In this document: positions 51,375 to 62,415 of the stretch, in pieces
How positions within the stretch are numbered: the first letter of the stretch is position 1
Layout: each line of letters opens with the position of its first letter
NCBI RefSeq assembly: GCF_900088535.1
Contig: NZ_LT578417.1
Span: 1,798,001-1,862,000, forward strand
Direction of reading: 5' to 3'
Length of the DNA: 64,000 nucleotides
Origin: Cyanobium sp. NIES-981
GTDB lineage: Bacteria > Cyanobacteriota > Cyanobacteriia > PCC-6307 > Cyanobiaceae
The notes under the pieces: generated by a model
What the model was told of the DNA's origin: nothing
Databases searched by the model: none
What the model saw: the letters and a program-made list of their open reading frames with translations, nothing else
Program-made: the position numbers and the translations under genes

Positions 51375-52082
51375 TCAGCCCTCCTGCTTGATGTCCTGCA
51401 GAGCGCTGAAGTCCACCTGCACCGAGGGGCCCATGCTCGAGGTCACATACAGGGAACGCCAGTAGCGGCCCTTGGCACCGCTGGGCTTGTTGCGGTCGAT
51501 GGTCTCCTGCAGGGCCTTGAGGTTCTCGAGCAGCTTGGCGGGCTCGAAGCTGGCCTTGCCGAAGCGCACGTGCACGATGCCGGTGCGGTCGGCGCGGAAC
51601 TCCAGCTTGCCCGCCTTGAACTCGGCGATGGCGCCGGCCAGGTCGGTGGTCACGGTGCCGGCCTTGGGGTTGGGCATCAGACCGCGGGGACCGAGCACCC
51701 GGCCGAGCTTGGCCACCTTCGGCATCATGTCGGGAGTGGCGATCAGCAGGTCGAAGTCCATGGCACCGCCGGCGATCTGCTCCACCAGATCGTCGTCGCC
51801 GGCCAGATCGGCACCGGCGGCCTTGGCGGCGGCCACGGCCTCACCGCGGGCGATCACGGCGATGCGGATGCTCTGGCCGGTGCCGTGGGGCAGGGCCACG
51901 GTGGTGCGCAGCTGCTGATCGGTGTACTTGGGGTCGATGCCCAGACGCACGTGGGCCTCGATCGTTTCATCGAACTTGGCCGTGGCGTTGGCCTTCACCA
52001 GCTCGATGGCCTCCAGGGGCTCGTAGGCGCGGTCGGCCACCTTGGCCTGGAGGGAGGAAAAACGCTTGGAAACTTTTGGCAT
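51375..52082 (-). CDS. rplA: Ribosomal protein uL1
   Basis: The ATG at 52082 gives [15 protein letters not shown]. Typical stretches are [57 protein letters not shown] and [13 protein letters not shown]. The 235-residue length is normal. L1 binds 23S rRNA at the E-site stalk. It lies 95 bases after rplK. Confidence 0.98.
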   Translation of the reverse strand: MPKVSKRFSSLQAKVADRAYEPLEAIELVKANATAKFDETIEAHVRLGIDPKYTDQQLRTTVALPHGTGQSIRIAVIARGEAVAAAKAAGADLAGDDDLVEQIAGGAMDFDLLIATPDMMPKVAKLGRVLGPRGLMPNPKAGTVTTDLAGAIAEFKAGKLEFRADRTGIVHVRFGKASFEPAKLLENLKALQETIDRNKPSGAKGRYWRSLYVTSSMGPSVQVDFSALQDIKQEG

Positions 52083-52177
52083 GGCAGTGATGGGGTGCGG
52101 GCGATGCAGGGCTGCCAGGGGCACGGGGCGCCACGGGCGGCTGGCTGGATCTCCCCCGGTGATGGGAAGGGAACGGT

Positions 52178-52603
52178 TCAGTCGTTGACGGCGACGCCCA
52201 TGTTGCGGGCGGTGCCTTCGATGATGCGCATGGCCGACTCCACGCTGGTGCAGTTGAGGTCGGGCAGCTTGGTCTTGGCGATCTCCTCGAGCTGGGCGCG
52301 GCTGATGGCACCCACGGAACCCTTGGCGGAGGTGGCGGCCCCCTTCTCGATTCCGGCTGCCTTGGAGATCAGCACGGAGGCGGGCGGGGTCTTGGTGATG
52401 AAGGTGAAGCTGCGGTCTTCGAAGACCGAGATCTCCACCGGGATCACGTAACCGGCCTTGTCCTGCGTGCGGGCGTTGTACTCCTTGCAGAACGCCATGA
52501 TGTTGACGCCGTGCTGACCGAGGGCAGGGCCCACGGGTGGCGCCGGATTGGCTTTGCCGGCCTGGAGGGCCAGCTTGATCACGGCTACGACTTTCTTGGC
52601 CAT
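52178..52603 (-). CDS. rplK: Ribosomal protein uL11
   Basis: The 141-residue protein starts [35 protein letters not shown], which is almost invariant in bacteria. It binds the GTPase centre of 23S rRNA. It lies between nusG and rplA, in the usual order. Confidence 0.98.
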   Translation of the reverse strand: MAKKVVAVIKLALQAGKANPAPPVGPALGQHGVNIMAFCKEYNARTQDKAGYVIPVEISVFEDRSFTFITKTPPASVLISKAAGIEKGAATSAKGSVGAISRAQLEEIAKTKLPDLNCTSVESAMRIIEGTARNMGVAVND

Positions 52604-52708
52604 CGTCTCGAACTACTGGGCGGGTCTGCGGATCACCTCCGGGGATGGAGGTGGTGCTGGGAACGGCCACCCTCCGCAGGGAGGCGGCCGCTGAGGGGAG
52701 CCAAAGGC

Positions 52709-53440
52709 TCAGCTCTGCTTGCTGATCTGGGCGAACTCCAGTTCCACGGGCGTCTCGCGGCCGAAGATCGAGAGCAGGGCCTTGAGCTTGTTGCGCTCGC
52801 CCGACACCTCGATCACCTCGCCCTGGAAGTCCTTGAACGGACCGGCCGTGACCAGGATCTGGTCGCCCTCGCTGAGGTCGACCTTCACCACCGGTTTCTT
52901 CTCGGCGGCCCGCTTGAAGATGCGGTCCACCTCCTGGCGGCTGAGGGGGCGGGGCTTGATGTGGCCGCGGGCCCGGGCGGTGGCGCGGCGCTCCTCGGCC
53001 CCCACGAAGTTGATCACGTTGGGGGTGCTGCGCACCGCCATCATCGTGTCCTCATCGAGCACCATCCGCACCAGCACGTAGCCGGGGAACACCTTCTCCT
53101 CGGTGCTCTGGCGGCTGCCGTCCTTCTTCAGCTTCACCCCGGGGGTCTGGGGGATCTCGATCTCGAGGATGCGGTTGTCCACGCCCAGGGTCACGGCCCG
53201 CTGCTCCAGGGTGGCCTTCACCTTCTTCTCGCAGCTGGAGGCCACCTGCACGGCGTACCAGCGGGCCACCTGGCGCTTCTCGCTCACCGCCTCGGCGGAC
53301 GTGTCCGAGGGGATGGCGTCCGAGGAGGCGTTGTCCGAGGAGGAGGCCCCGGCGGCCGGCAGGTCGAGCACGGCGTCAGCCATCGGCTCGGCTGCGCTGG
53401 CGACGGGATCGACGTGGCTTTCGGACAGGGTCTCGGACAC
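52709..53440 (-). CDS. nusG: Transcription antitermination factor NusG with extended N-terminus
   Basis: The NGN domain begins about residue 61 ([23 protein letters not shown]), followed by [30 protein letters not shown] and a C-terminal KOW domain ([22 protein letters not shown]). It is a processivity factor that links RNA polymerase to Rho or ribosomes. About 60 extra N-terminal residues are Ser/Asp/Ala-rich and include three pentapeptide copies encoded by 15-bp repeats. GTG at 53440 is the longest start; a later ATG at MADAVLDLP is possible. Confidence 0.96.
   Translation of the reverse strand: MSETLSESHVDPVASAAEPMADAVLDLPAAGASSSDNASSDAIPSDTSAEAVSEKRQVARWYAVQVASSCEKKVKATLEQRAVTLGVDNRILEIEIPQTPGVKLKKDGSRQSTEEKVFPGYVLVRMVLDEDTMMAVRSTPNVINFVGAEERRATARARGHIKPRPLSRQEVDRIFKRAAEKKPVVKVDLSEGDQILVTAGPFKDFQGEVIEVSGERNKLKALLSIFGRETPVELEFAQISKQS
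53297..53341 (-). repeat. Three 15-bp tandem repeats inside the nusG extension
   Basis: The coding-strand units are TCCTCGGACAACGCC, TCCTCGGACGCCATC and CCCTCGGACACGTCC, encoding [10 protein letters not shown] and PSDTS. They resemble the units at the start of the photolyase-like gene. Confidence 0.75.
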
Positions 53441-53517
53441 GGTGCTTCGGGCTGGGGATGCGGGGAAGGCGGAGAACGGACGGGTGGAGGCGGTCAGATG
53501 GAGGCGGCCAGAGGCGA

Positions 53518-53826
53518 TCAGCTGAACACCTGGGCGGCCGCCCAGCCGTAGAAGCGGTCGATGGCGGCGATGGCAGCGGCCGAGAGACCCACCATCAGGA
53601 TCACCGCCACCGACTCGCTGAAGAGCTGCTGGCGGCTGGGCCAGACCACCTTGCGCAGCTCCGCGAGGGTGGCCGCCCCGAACCCGGCCGGCGCAGGGGA
53701 CTCGGCAGCAGCGGCTTCCGCAGCAGCGGCGGCTTCCGCGGAAGCAGCCTCAGCAGAACCCTGCTCGGAGGAAGGCGCTGCGGGGGGCGCGGCAGAGTTG
53801 GGATCGGCTGGAGTTGGCTCGGACAC
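53518..53826 (-). CDS. secE: Preprotein translocase subunit SecE
   Basis: The conserved part is short: ELRKVVWPSRQQLFSESVAVILMVGLSAAAIAAIDRFYGWAAAQVF, the SecE amphipathic helix plus one membrane helix. About 50 residues before it form an Ala/Glu-rich tail. The GTG at 53826 (VSEPTPADP) fits; a TTG at 53871 is upstream. SecE is an essential part of SecYEG in both plasma and thylakoid membranes. Its place before nusG is universal. Confidence 0.93.
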   Translation of the reverse strand: MSEPTPADPNSAAPPAAPSSEQGSAEAASAEAAAAAEAAAAESPAPAGFGAATLAELRKVVWPSRQQLFSESVAVILMVGLSAAAIAAIDRFYGWAAAQVFS

Positions 53827-53876
53827 CACGGGCGCTGACGCACGCGGGGATCCGCGCGACTCGGCAAACAATCACC

Positions 53877-56711
53877 CTACCGGACACCCTCCCCGCCTGT
53901 CTCCGGCACCGGCTCGAAGTGCAGCAGCCCGCCGGGCTCCTCCCCCAGCGTGACGCGCACGCCATGGGCGCCGCTGTAGCGCTCCTCCAGCAACTCGGTG
54001 GCCAGAGGGTTCTCGATGCGGCGCCGCAGCACCCGCCGCAGGGGGCGGGCGCCGTATTCCGGCTCATAGCCCTGCAGCGCCAGCGCCTCGACCACCGGCT
54101 CCTCCACCAGCAGCTCCAGCTGCTGCTCGGCCAGCAGCGCGGCCAGCTCGGCCAGCTGCAGCCGCACGATGCGCGCCAGATCGGTTTCGGCCAGCGGCCG
54201 GAAGCGGATCACCTCATCGATCCGGTTGAGGAATTCGGGCCGGAAGCGGGCCGCCAGGGCCTGGTCCACCGCCTGCTCCAGCTGGGTGGCGTCGAGGCCG
54301 CCGCGGGCGTGGTCGAGGATCGAGCGGCTGGCGAGGTTGCTGGTCATGATCACCACCGTGTGGCGGAAGTCCACGGTGCGCCCCTGGGAATCGGTGAGGC
54401 GGCCGTCATCGAGCACCTGCAGCAGCAGGTTGAACACCTCCGGGTGGGCCTTCTCCACCTCATCGAGCAGCACCACCGCGTAGGGGCGCCGCCGCACGGC
54501 CTCGGTGAGCTGGCCCCCCTCCTCGTAACCCACATAGCCCGGAGGAGCCCCCACCAGGCGGGCCACGGCGTTGCGCTCCATGAATTCGCTCATGTCGAGC
54601 CGCACCAGGGCCTCCTCCTCATCGAACAGGGCCGCCGCCAGGGCCTTGGCCAGTTCGGTCTTGCCCACACCCGTGGGGCCGAGGAAGAGAAAGGAGCCCA
54701 CGGGCCGCCGCGGCGACTGCATGCCGGCCCGGGCCCGGCGGATCGCCGCCGCCACGGCCGCCACGGCCTCGGGCTGGCCGATCACGCGCTCGCCCAGGCG
54801 CCGGTCGAGCTCCAGCAGCTTCTGGCGCTCGCCGGCCAGCAGGCGCTGCACCGGAATGCCGGTCCAGCGGGCCACCACATCGGCGATGTCGCCGGGCTCC
54901 ACCTGCTCGCGCAGCATGGCGTCGGTCTGCATCTCCGCCTCGAGGGCCAGGCGGCGCTGCTGCAGCCCGTGCAGCTGGTCGTACTGGAGGCGGGCTGCCT
55001 CCTCCAGATCGCCGCAGCGCTCAGCCTCGGCGATGGCATGGCGCAGGTCTTCATCCTGCTGCAGGAGGTCGCGCAGCTCCGCCACCCGCTCCCGCTCGGC
55101 CCGCCAGCGCTGCTGGAGCTGCTGCAGCGCCTCCACGGCCTGGCGGCGCTGCTCCTGAAGGGCGATGCGCTCGGCCTCAGGCGCCGCCTCGGCCGAGAGC
55201 AGGGCCAGCTCCACCCGGCGCAGGGCCACCTCGGCCTCCTCCACCGGCTGGGGCTTGGAGGTGACCTCCATGCGCAGGTTGGCGGCGGCCTCGTCCACCA
55301 GGTCGATGGCGGAATCCGGCAGACAGCGGTCGGCGATGTAGCGGTCGGCCAGGCGCGCGGCCGCGGCCAGGGCGGCGTCACTGATGGTGACGCCGTGGTG
55401 CAGCTCGTAGCGCTCCTTGAGCCCGCGCAGGATCTCCACGCTGGTCTCCAGCCCCGGCTCGCGGATCACCACCTGCTGGAAGCGGCGCTCCAGGGCGGGG
55501 TCCTTCTCGATGCTGCGGCGGTAGTCCTCCGGCGTGGTGGCCCCCACGCAGCGGAGCTCGCCCCGGGCCAGGGCCGGCTTGAGGATGCTGGCGGCGTCGG
55601 CATTGGAGCGATCGCCGCTCACCACGGTGTGCAGCTCATCGATGAACACGATCACGCCGGGGTCGGCGTCGCGCACCTCCGCCAGCACCGCGCGCAGGCG
55701 CTCCTCGAACTGGCCGCGGAACTTGGCGCCGGCGATCAGGGCGCCCAGATCCAGCGCCACCAGCCGCTGGCCCCGCAGGGCGTCGGGCACCTCGCCGGCC
55801 ACGATCCGCTGGGCCAGGCACTCGGCCACCGCCGTCTTGCCCACCCCGGGCTCGCCGATCAGCACGGGATTGTTCTTGCTGCGCCGCGACAGCACCTGGA
55901 TCAGCCGGCGGATCTCGGCATCACGGCCGATCACCGGATCGAGTTCGCCGGCGCGGGCGGCGGCGGTGAGGTCGCGGCCGTAGCGGTCCAGAGCGGCGGG
56001 CTCAGGGGCCTCGGCCTCCAGCTGCAGCGCGGGGGCGGCAGGGGCAGGAACAGCGCCAGGGACAGGGGCCGAGGCCGAGGCCGAGGCCACCTGTGGCGCG
56101 GGCCGCCCCGCGCTGCGGCCGGTGGGGGCGGCGTCGATCCAGTCGTCCGCTCCCCCCCAGGGATCGGCCGGCTGCGCCGGGGGTGGCGCAGCCGCCGGCG
56201 GCACCGCGGCGGGGGGTGGAGCCGCAACCGGCGCCGGGGCGGATCGTCCGGGCGCGGCCGGACGCAGCTGGCGCATCAGCGCCTCCTGCGTCAGTCCCTC
56301 ACGGCCCAGCAGGCGGGCGCCGATGCGGGGCTCTTCCACCAGGGCCAGCAGCAGATGGGGCACATCGAGCAGGCGCGAGCCCCAGCCGGCGCGCCGCCGG
56401 TCGGCGTCCTCGAGCAGATCCTCGAGCGCGTCACCGATGTAGAGCTGCCCGTCAGGCTCGCTGGGTTGTTCCGCGCAGAAGGCCTCGAGCCGGTCGAGCA
56501 GACGATCGGGGTCGAGGGGCAGGCGATCGACCCACTGGCCGAAACGGCGGTCCAGCAGCAGGGTCTGGAGCAGGTGCTCCACATCCATCACGCCGTGGCG
56601 CCAGCGGCGGGCGGTGTCCTGGCTGGCCAGCAGCAGATTCCAGGCCTCCTCGCTGAAGCGGTCCGGCTCGCTGGTGAGGCTGGCGGGCTGGGGAGGGGCG
56701 TCCGTACGCAT
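53877..56711 (-). CDS. clpB2: ClpB-type AAA+ chaperone (ClpB2-like)
   Basis: The 944-residue disaggregase has a Clp N-domain (~1-150), NBD1 with GEPGVGKT (~285) and FIDELHT, a middle coiled coil ([23 protein letters not shown]), and NBD2 with GPTGVGKT (~678), DEVEKAHPE and NRIDEVIRF. The stretch between N-domain and NBD1 (~150-240) is a long Pro/Ala-rich linker, much longer than in heat-shock ClpB. In S. elongatus the second ClpB is constitutive and essential; placement next to secE suggests the same here. It shares one base with the gloA stop. Confidence 0.93.
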   Translation of the reverse strand: MRTDAPPQPASLTSEPDRFSEEAWNLLLASQDTARRWRHGVMDVEHLLQTLLLDRRFGQWVDRLPLDPDRLLDRLEAFCAEQPSEPDGQLYIGDALEDLLEDADRRRAGWGSRLLDVPHLLLALVEEPRIGARLLGREGLTQEALMRQLRPAAPGRSAPAPVAAPPPAAVPPAAAPPPAQPADPWGGADDWIDAAPTGRSAGRPAPQVASASASAPVPGAVPAPAAPALQLEAEAPEPAALDRYGRDLTAAARAGELDPVIGRDAEIRRLIQVLSRRSKNNPVLIGEPGVGKTAVAECLAQRIVAGEVPDALRGQRLVALDLGALIAGAKFRGQFEERLRAVLAEVRDADPGVIVFIDELHTVVSGDRSNADAASILKPALARGELRCVGATTPEDYRRSIEKDPALERRFQQVVIREPGLETSVEILRGLKERYELHHGVTISDAALAAAARLADRYIADRCLPDSAIDLVDEAAANLRMEVTSKPQPVEEAEVALRRVELALLSAEAAPEAERIALQEQRRQAVEALQQLQQRWRAERERVAELRDLLQQDEDLRHAIAEAERCGDLEEAARLQYDQLHGLQQRRLALEAEMQTDAMLREQVEPGDIADVVARWTGIPVQRLLAGERQKLLELDRRLGERVIGQPEAVAAVAAAIRRARAGMQSPRRPVGSFLFLGPTGVGKTELAKALAAALFDEEEALVRLDMSEFMERNAVARLVGAPPGYVGYEEGGQLTEAVRRRPYAVVLLDEVEKAHPEVFNLLLQVLDDGRLTDSQGRTVDFRHTVVIMTSNLASRSILDHARGGLDATQLEQAVDQALAARFRPEFLNRIDEVIRFRPLAETDLARIVRLQLAELAALLAEQQLELLVEEPVVEALALQGYEPEYGARPLRRVLRRRIENPLATELLEERYSGAHGVRVTLGEEPGGLLHFEPVPETGGEGVR

Positions 56712-57115
56712 CAGGCCGCCCCATCGGCACGGGAGCCCAGCTGGATCAGCTCCACCTTGTAGCCATCGGGATCTTCCACGAAGGCGATCACGGTGCTGCC
56801 GTGCTTCATCGGCCCGGGTTCGCGCACCACCCGGCCGCCGCGGGCCCTGATCGCCTCACAGGTGGCATGGATGTCGTCCACGCCGAGGGCGATGTGGCCG
56901 TAGCCCTCACCGAGGGCGTAGTGCGTGGTGTCCCAGTTGTGGGTGAGCTCCAGCACGGTGTGATCCTGCTCCGGGCCGTAACCCACGAACGCCAGGGTGA
57001 AGCGGCCACCCGGATAGTCCTTGCGCCGCAGCAGTGTCATGCCCAGCACCTCGGTGTAGAAGGCAAGGGAACGGTCCAGGTTCCCCACCCGGAGCATGGT
57101 GTGCAGCAGACGCAT
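56711..57115 (-). CDS. gloA: Lactoylglutathione lyase (glyoxalase I)
   Basis: The 134-residue metalloenzyme converts the hemithioacetal of methylglyoxal and glutathione. Motifs are [24 protein letters not shown] (His ligand), [26 protein letters not shown] (Glu and His ligands) and [15 protein letters not shown] (Glu). The ATG at 57115 gives [10 protein letters not shown], the standard start. It precedes clpB2 with a TGATG junction. Confidence 0.96.
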   Translation of the reverse strand: MRLLHTMLRVGNLDRSLAFYTEVLGMTLLRRKDYPGGRFTLAFVGYGPEQDHTVLELTHNWDTTHYALGEGYGHIALGVDDIHATCEAIRARGGRVVREPGPMKHGSTVIAFVEDPDGYKVELIQLGSRADGAA

Positions 57116-57211
57116 CGGCAGACGGGCGCGGGAGCGGAGGAAACCATTCTGGCCAGCAGGCGTGCGGGCGGTGCCCGTTGCCACACCGGGCCGGGAGGGG
57201 GTGGCCCATAG

Positions 57212-58537
<1,326 letters not shown>

Positions 58538-58570
58538 CGGCCTGCCTCCCGGCGCAGGTGCAGACCCCGC

Positions 58571-60262
58571 TCAGGGCCCTGCCGCCGGATCCGCGATGGG
58601 CGAGGGGGCGGAGGCGGGAGCTGAGGCGATGCCGGGGATCTGATCCAGGCGGCCGTCGCGCGCCAGGCGGGCCTGCAGCCTGAGCCAGCCCAGACCCACC
58701 GGCAGCCCCGCCACCAGGGGCACGGCCACCAGGCCAGGCTGGCGGCTGCTGGCCAGCACGGCGGCCGCCACCGCCAGACCGGCCAGCAGCATGGCCTGGC
58801 CCGCCGATTGCTGCGCCAGGGCAAGACGCCGCAGCAGGCGGTCGGTTTCACCGGCACGGATCTGCACCTGCAGGTCGCCCTGCTCGATGCGGGCCAGGTT
58901 CTCATCGAGGCGGCGGGGAATACCGAGGGCCCGGCTGCCCACCTCGGCGGCCTGGCGGGAGAGTTCGCCGAACAGATCGCCGCCGTTGCCGCTGGAGGTC
59001 ATCAGGGGGAGCAGGTAGGGGCGGGCAATGGCCACCAGGCTAAAGCCGGGATCGAGACTGCGGCCCACCCCCTCGAAGGTGGAGAGGGCCCGCATCACGA
59101 AGATCAGCTCAGGCGGCACCCGGAAGGGCTGGCCGTACACCAGGTCGTAGAGATCACCGGAGAGCTTCTCCAGCACGTTGGCGGAAAAGGGGGGCGTGAG
59201 GGCGTCGTTGAGCATCACCCGCACCAGGCGCCGCACCGGGCCGGGGTCCACCTCGGCGGCGATCACTCCGGCCGCCTGCAGCTCCACCACCAGGGCGGAG
59301 GCATCCCGGCCGGCGGCAGCCCGCACCATGCGCCCCAGCCTCGAGCGCAGGCGGCTCGAAAGCTGGCCCATCATGCCGAAGTCGTAGTAGATGAGGGCGC
59401 CATTGGGGGCGACGGCCAGGTTGCCCGGGTGGGGGTCGGCGTGGAAGAAGCCGAACCGCACCAGTTGCTGCAGGTAGCTGGCCGCGCCCTTCTCGGCCAC
59501 GGCGGCGGGCACCACACCGGCGGCCAGCAGGGCCTGGCGGTCGGTGATCTTGATGCCAGGCACGTAGTCGAGGCAGAGCACGCGGCGGGAGCTCAGTTCC
59601 CACACCACCGCGGGAATGCGGATGCCGGGGTCGTCGAGGAACTGCTGGCGGAAGCGGGCGGCGTGCTCGGCCTCCAGCCGGAAATCCAGCTCACGCAGCA
59701 GCACGCGGCGGCACTCCTGGGCGATGCCCACCCAGTCGCGGCCCCGGCCCCAGCGGGGATGGCGCTGCACCACCCGGGCCACCTGCTGCAGCACCTCCAG
59801 ATCGAGGCGGAACAGCTTCTCCAGGCCGGGACGCTGCACCTTGAGCACCACCTGGCGGCCGCTGCGCAGGCTGGCGCGGTGCACCTGGGCCAGGCTGGCG
59901 GAGCCGAGCGGGCTCTCCTCCAGGTCGATGATCTCGGCGCAGCGCTCGCCCAGTTCCTGCTCCAGCAGGGCCTGCACCACGCTGAAGGGGAAGGCGGGCA
60001 CCTGGTCCTGCAGGGCGGCGAGCTCCTCCACCAGCTCGGCAGGGAGCACGTCCGGCCGGGCGGAGAGCAGCTGGCCGAGCTTGATGAAGGCCGAGCCGAG
60101 GGCCAGAAATTCCTCGGTGAGCCAGCGGGCGCGGCGGCGGGCCCGCCGGCTGCGCCGTTCGGGCGTGGGTCCACCGGGATAGCTCCAGCGCTGACCATCC
60201 CACCAGAGGCCTGTGGCCAGACGCAGGGCCAGCCACCAGATGCGCAAAGGGCGCCGGATCAC
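58571..60262 (-). CDS. ABC1/UbiB-family atypical kinase
   Basis: The 563-residue protein has the ABC1 pattern: FIKLGQLLSARPDVLPAELVEELAALQDQVPAF (KxGQ motif), PLGSASLAQVHRA (Ala-rich loop), VVLKVQRPG, ELDFRLEAEHAARF, FHADPHPGNLAV and IYYDFGMMG. Two membrane helices end the protein. Family members support quinone and prenyl-lipid metabolism; in cyanobacteria plastoquinone or tocopherol are likely contexts. The start is a GTG and overlaps the upstream small gene by four bases. Confidence 0.93.
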   Translation of the reverse strand: MIRRPLRIWWLALRLATGLWWDGQRWSYPGGPTPERRSRRARRRARWLTEEFLALGSAFIKLGQLLSARPDVLPAELVEELAALQDQVPAFPFSVVQALLEQELGERCAEIIDLEESPLGSASLAQVHRASLRSGRQVVLKVQRPGLEKLFRLDLEVLQQVARVVQRHPRWGRGRDWVGIAQECRRVLLRELDFRLEAEHAARFRQQFLDDPGIRIPAVVWELSSRRVLCLDYVPGIKITDRQALLAAGVVPAAVAEKGAASYLQQLVRFGFFHADPHPGNLAVAPNGALIYYDFGMMGQLSSRLRSRLGRMVRAAAGRDASALVVELQAAGVIAAEVDPGPVRRLVRVMLNDALTPPFSANVLEKLSGDLYDLVYGQPFRVPPELIFVMRALSTFEGVGRSLDPGFSLVAIARPYLLPLMTSSGNGGDLFGELSRQAAEVGSRALGIPRRLDENLARIEQGDLQVQIRAGETDRLLRRLALAQQSAGQAMLLAGLAVAAAVLASSRQPGLVAVPLVAGLPVGLGWLRLQARLARDGRLDQIPGIASAPASAPSPIADPAAGP

Positions 60263-60576
60263 GGCCGACGATCCAGACGGCGGCTCAGCTGCGCGACCTG
60301 GGCCCGGAGCGCATCGATCTGATCCTGCACGGCGCCGGGGCCCGTCGGGGCGGAGCTGCTCCGGGCTGTCGCCCCACCGCCATCGCCCCCACCCCGCTCC
60401 AGCCGGTCGGCCTCCAGCTCCACCTCATCCCAGAAGAGCTGCAGCTCCTGCCGCAGCCGCTCCGGAGCGTCCTGCACCACCAGCGCCAGGCTGGCGGCGG
60501 CATCCACCAGGCCGCTGCCGAGCCGGGCCCCCAATCGCGCCAGGGTGGCCTGCATCAGGAGCTGGGGCGCCGGCAT
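60259..60576 (-). CDS. Small helical protein of unknown function upstream of the UbiB-like gene
   Basis: The 105-residue protein has two helical stretches (LVDAAASLALVVQDAPERLRQELQLFWDEVELEADRLE and VQDQIDALRAQVAQLSRRLD) joined by a Gly/Ser-rich linker. The last part looks like a coiled coil. It overlaps the kinase gene by four bases. I do not recognise a family. Confidence 0.65.
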   Translation of the reverse strand: MPAPQLLMQATLARLGARLGSGLVDAAASLALVVQDAPERLRQELQLFWDEVELEADRLERGGGDGGGATARSSSAPTGPGAVQDQIDALRAQVAQLSRRLDRRP

Positions 60577-60638
60577 GGGCGGTGGTCTGCTGGGGAAACT
60601 GTGCCAGATGGGGCCCGCGGCTGCGGCCCGGCCGCCCG

Positions 60639-61133
60639 TCAGGGAGAAGGCGGCGGCAGGGCGGGTGCGGGCGGTTCGGTGGCGGCGGGCTCGGGGGGTT
60701 CGGACGGCTCGGCGCCGGAATCGGGCCCAGGCTGGGGCTGGAACGCGGAGGCCTCGGATTCCCGGTCGCGGCGCTCCTCCTCGGCCCGCTGCTCGGCCTG
60801 CCGCCGCTGTTCGGCCTCAGCCTGCTTGCGTTCCTCCTCCCTGCGCTCCTGCTGCCGCTGCTTGGCCTGACGTTCCAGTTCGAGCACCTCCAGATCGCCG
60901 CGGATCTCCTGGGTGTCGTTGCCGAAGCGCAGGCGCAGGCTCTCGAGGCTGGTGCCGGGGAACTCCCGTACGTCGAAGCCCTGGCGCAACTGCACCAGCC
61001 CCGGCAGCTGCAGGGCCAGCAACCGCTGGGTGACGCCGTAGCCCAGCCCGAAGCAGAAGCCGGCCAGCAGGGGGCCGCGCCAGCGGTTGCGGGGCCGGGC
61101 CTGCACGGCACGGGTGGGGCTGGAGGAGGCCAT
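60639..61133 (-). CDS. Membrane-anchored coiled-coil protein of unknown function
   Basis: The ATG at 61133 gives 164 residues: one membrane segment (GPLLAGFCFGLGYGVTQRLLAL), a short domain (FDVREFPGTSLESLRLRFG), and a highly charged Glu/Arg/Gln coiled coil (LELERQAKQRQQERREEERK), ending in a Pro/Glu tail. No function can be assigned. Confidence 0.7.
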   Translation of the reverse strand: MASSSPTRAVQARPRNRWRGPLLAGFCFGLGYGVTQRLLALQLPGLVQLRQGFDVREFPGTSLESLRLRFGNDTQEIRGDLEVLELERQAKQRQQERREEERKQAEAEQRRQAEQRAEEERRDRESEASAFQPQPGPDSGAEPSEPPEPAATEPPAPALPPPSP

Positions 61134-61194
61134 GGCGGCAAGAGTAGGGCCGCTCGCCGCGGTTGACTTGGGGCGATCGCCGTTCACCCACTCC

Positions 61195-61368
61195 ATGCCC
61201 CTGCTGCCGCGCTGGCGCTACATGACCGACGAGGCGAAGGCCCTCACCCGGCGCACCGCCGTTTCCGCCGGCGTGCTGCTGCTGGTGCTGCTGGTGTTCC
61301 GCTCCCTCGTTCCCTGGGTGCTGCTGGCGGTGGTGCTGTACTGGCTCTGGCAGGCAGCCCGACGCTGA
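61195..61368 (+). CDS. Small single-helix membrane protein
   Basis: A 57-residue protein, MPLLPRWRYMTDEAKALTRR, followed by a strong hydrophobic stretch (SAGVLLLVLLVFRSLVPWVLLAVVLYWLW). It lies divergent from the coiled-coil gene. No family is recognised. A later ATG (MTDEAKAL) is possible. Confidence 0.6.
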   Translation: MPLLPRWRYMTDEAKALTRRTAVSAGVLLLVLLVFRSLVPWVLLAVVLYWLWQAARR

Positions 61369-61398
61369 CGCCGGGCTCCGCCCCCCAGCCCGCACCAC

Positions 61399-61560
61399 TC
61401 AGGCCCGGCCGCTCCTCCAGCGCCGCTCGAGAGCCTCCCGGAAGCGTTGCAGCGCGGCGGGGCCATCGCGGCGCCGACCCTGCCACCAACGCGCCAGCTG
61501 CCACCCCTTCCAGCCCACCGCCAGCCCGAACAGGAGGCCAGGCAACACGGGGTGGGTCAT
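61399..61560 (-). CDS. Small membrane protein of unknown function
   Basis: The ATG at 61560 gives 53 residues: a hydrophobic start (MTHPVLPGLLFGLAVGWKGW) and a basic end with LQRFREALERRWRSG. The frame runs upstream to 61626 without better starts. It converges on the other small membrane gene. Coding is likely but unproven. Confidence 0.5.
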   Translation of the reverse strand: MTHPVLPGLLFGLAVGWKGWQLARWWQGRRRDGPAALQRFREALERRWRSGRA

Positions 61561-61659
61561 AGCTGCCAGACCGGTGACCGTGCCTCGGCACGAGCCCAAG
61601 ACCAGCCAGCACGGCGGCGGAAACATGCTGTGTGAATCCCAACCGGTGGAATCCCAGCA

Positions 61660-62415
61660 TCACAGCAGAGAGGACGTTCTGATTCTGCTCTCCCAGTAGG
61701 CAGCATTGCCATGCACCTGAAGAACCTCCTCAAGAAGATACTCAGGCGCAGTGGTGCCGTCCTCCACTTCCAGCTGCTTGAGGGGGTAATTCACCTCAAC
61801 GCTTCTCAGGCCCAGTTGCCCCACTTCCAGCTCAAAGACAGCCGCGTAAGCGCGCTTGAAGCCCTGCAGGCAGTTGGCCTCGAGATAACCCTCGGAACAG
61901 AGCTGTCTTCTGAAGAAGTCCGCCGATGGCGTGGGCGAGAGAAAAACGATCACCGTGTTGAATCGGTTGAAGTACTCCGTTGTAAACCCATGCCGATGGA
62001 GAAGGTTATGACGGACTGATGGGGCGTAGACAGCCTGGAACAGACCCATCGAAACCGGGGGGATCGACGCGAGACCTCCAGCCTGGGCGACCGCAGCCTG
62101 GCGAGGCCCGGGCAGGCACACCCAGAGCGGAGGCAGAGAACCCTGCCTTTCATACACCGAGAAGTGACTGAAGTTGCCATTGCCGACGAGCACCAAGGCC
62201 GACTGCTCCGGCGGCTTCAACTCGACGGAGAGCATCTCCCCGTCAAACTCCAAGGATGCAGACCTTGCAGTACCGCAAACGATTTCCTTGATATTTTTGA
62301 CATTCGGAGTGGGAAGAAAAGTGAGGTCGGATGTATTGCCCAGCCCCATTCTCTCCACTGCCTCCATGAAGCCGATCAGATGGGAGTCGCCCCAGACTGT
62401 GTAGCTCAAGCTCAT
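61660..62415 (-). CDS. Unknown protein, SGNH-like start, partner of the GSCFA gene
   Basis: The ATG at 62415 overlaps the GSCFA gene stop as ATGA. The 251-residue protein begins SLSYTVWGDSHLIGFMEAV, where WGDSH recalls the first block of SGNH hydrolases. GNGNFSHF could be another block. No other family signal is seen. Base composition is less GC-rich than most of the window. The coupled start suggests work with the GSCFA protein on a common surface substrate. Confidence 0.75.
   Translation of the reverse strand: MSLSYTVWGDSHLIGFMEAVERMGLGNTSDLTFLPTPNVKNIKEIVCGTARSASLEFDGEMLSVELKPPEQSALVLVGNGNFSHFSVYERQGSLPPLWVCLPGPRQAAVAQAGGLASIPPVSMGLFQAVYAPSVRHNLLHRHGFTTEYFNRFNTVIVFLSPTPSADFFRRQLCSEGYLEANCLQGFKRAYAAVFELEVGQLGLRSVEVNYPLKQLEVEDGTTAPEYLLEEVLQVHGNAAYWESRIRTSSLL

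Noticed and set aside
53814-56762. 982-codon open frame on the plus strand opposite clpB2
   Set aside because: It is an antisense shadow of a clear AAA+ chaperone in GC-rich DNA; its product is low-complexity and has no domain.
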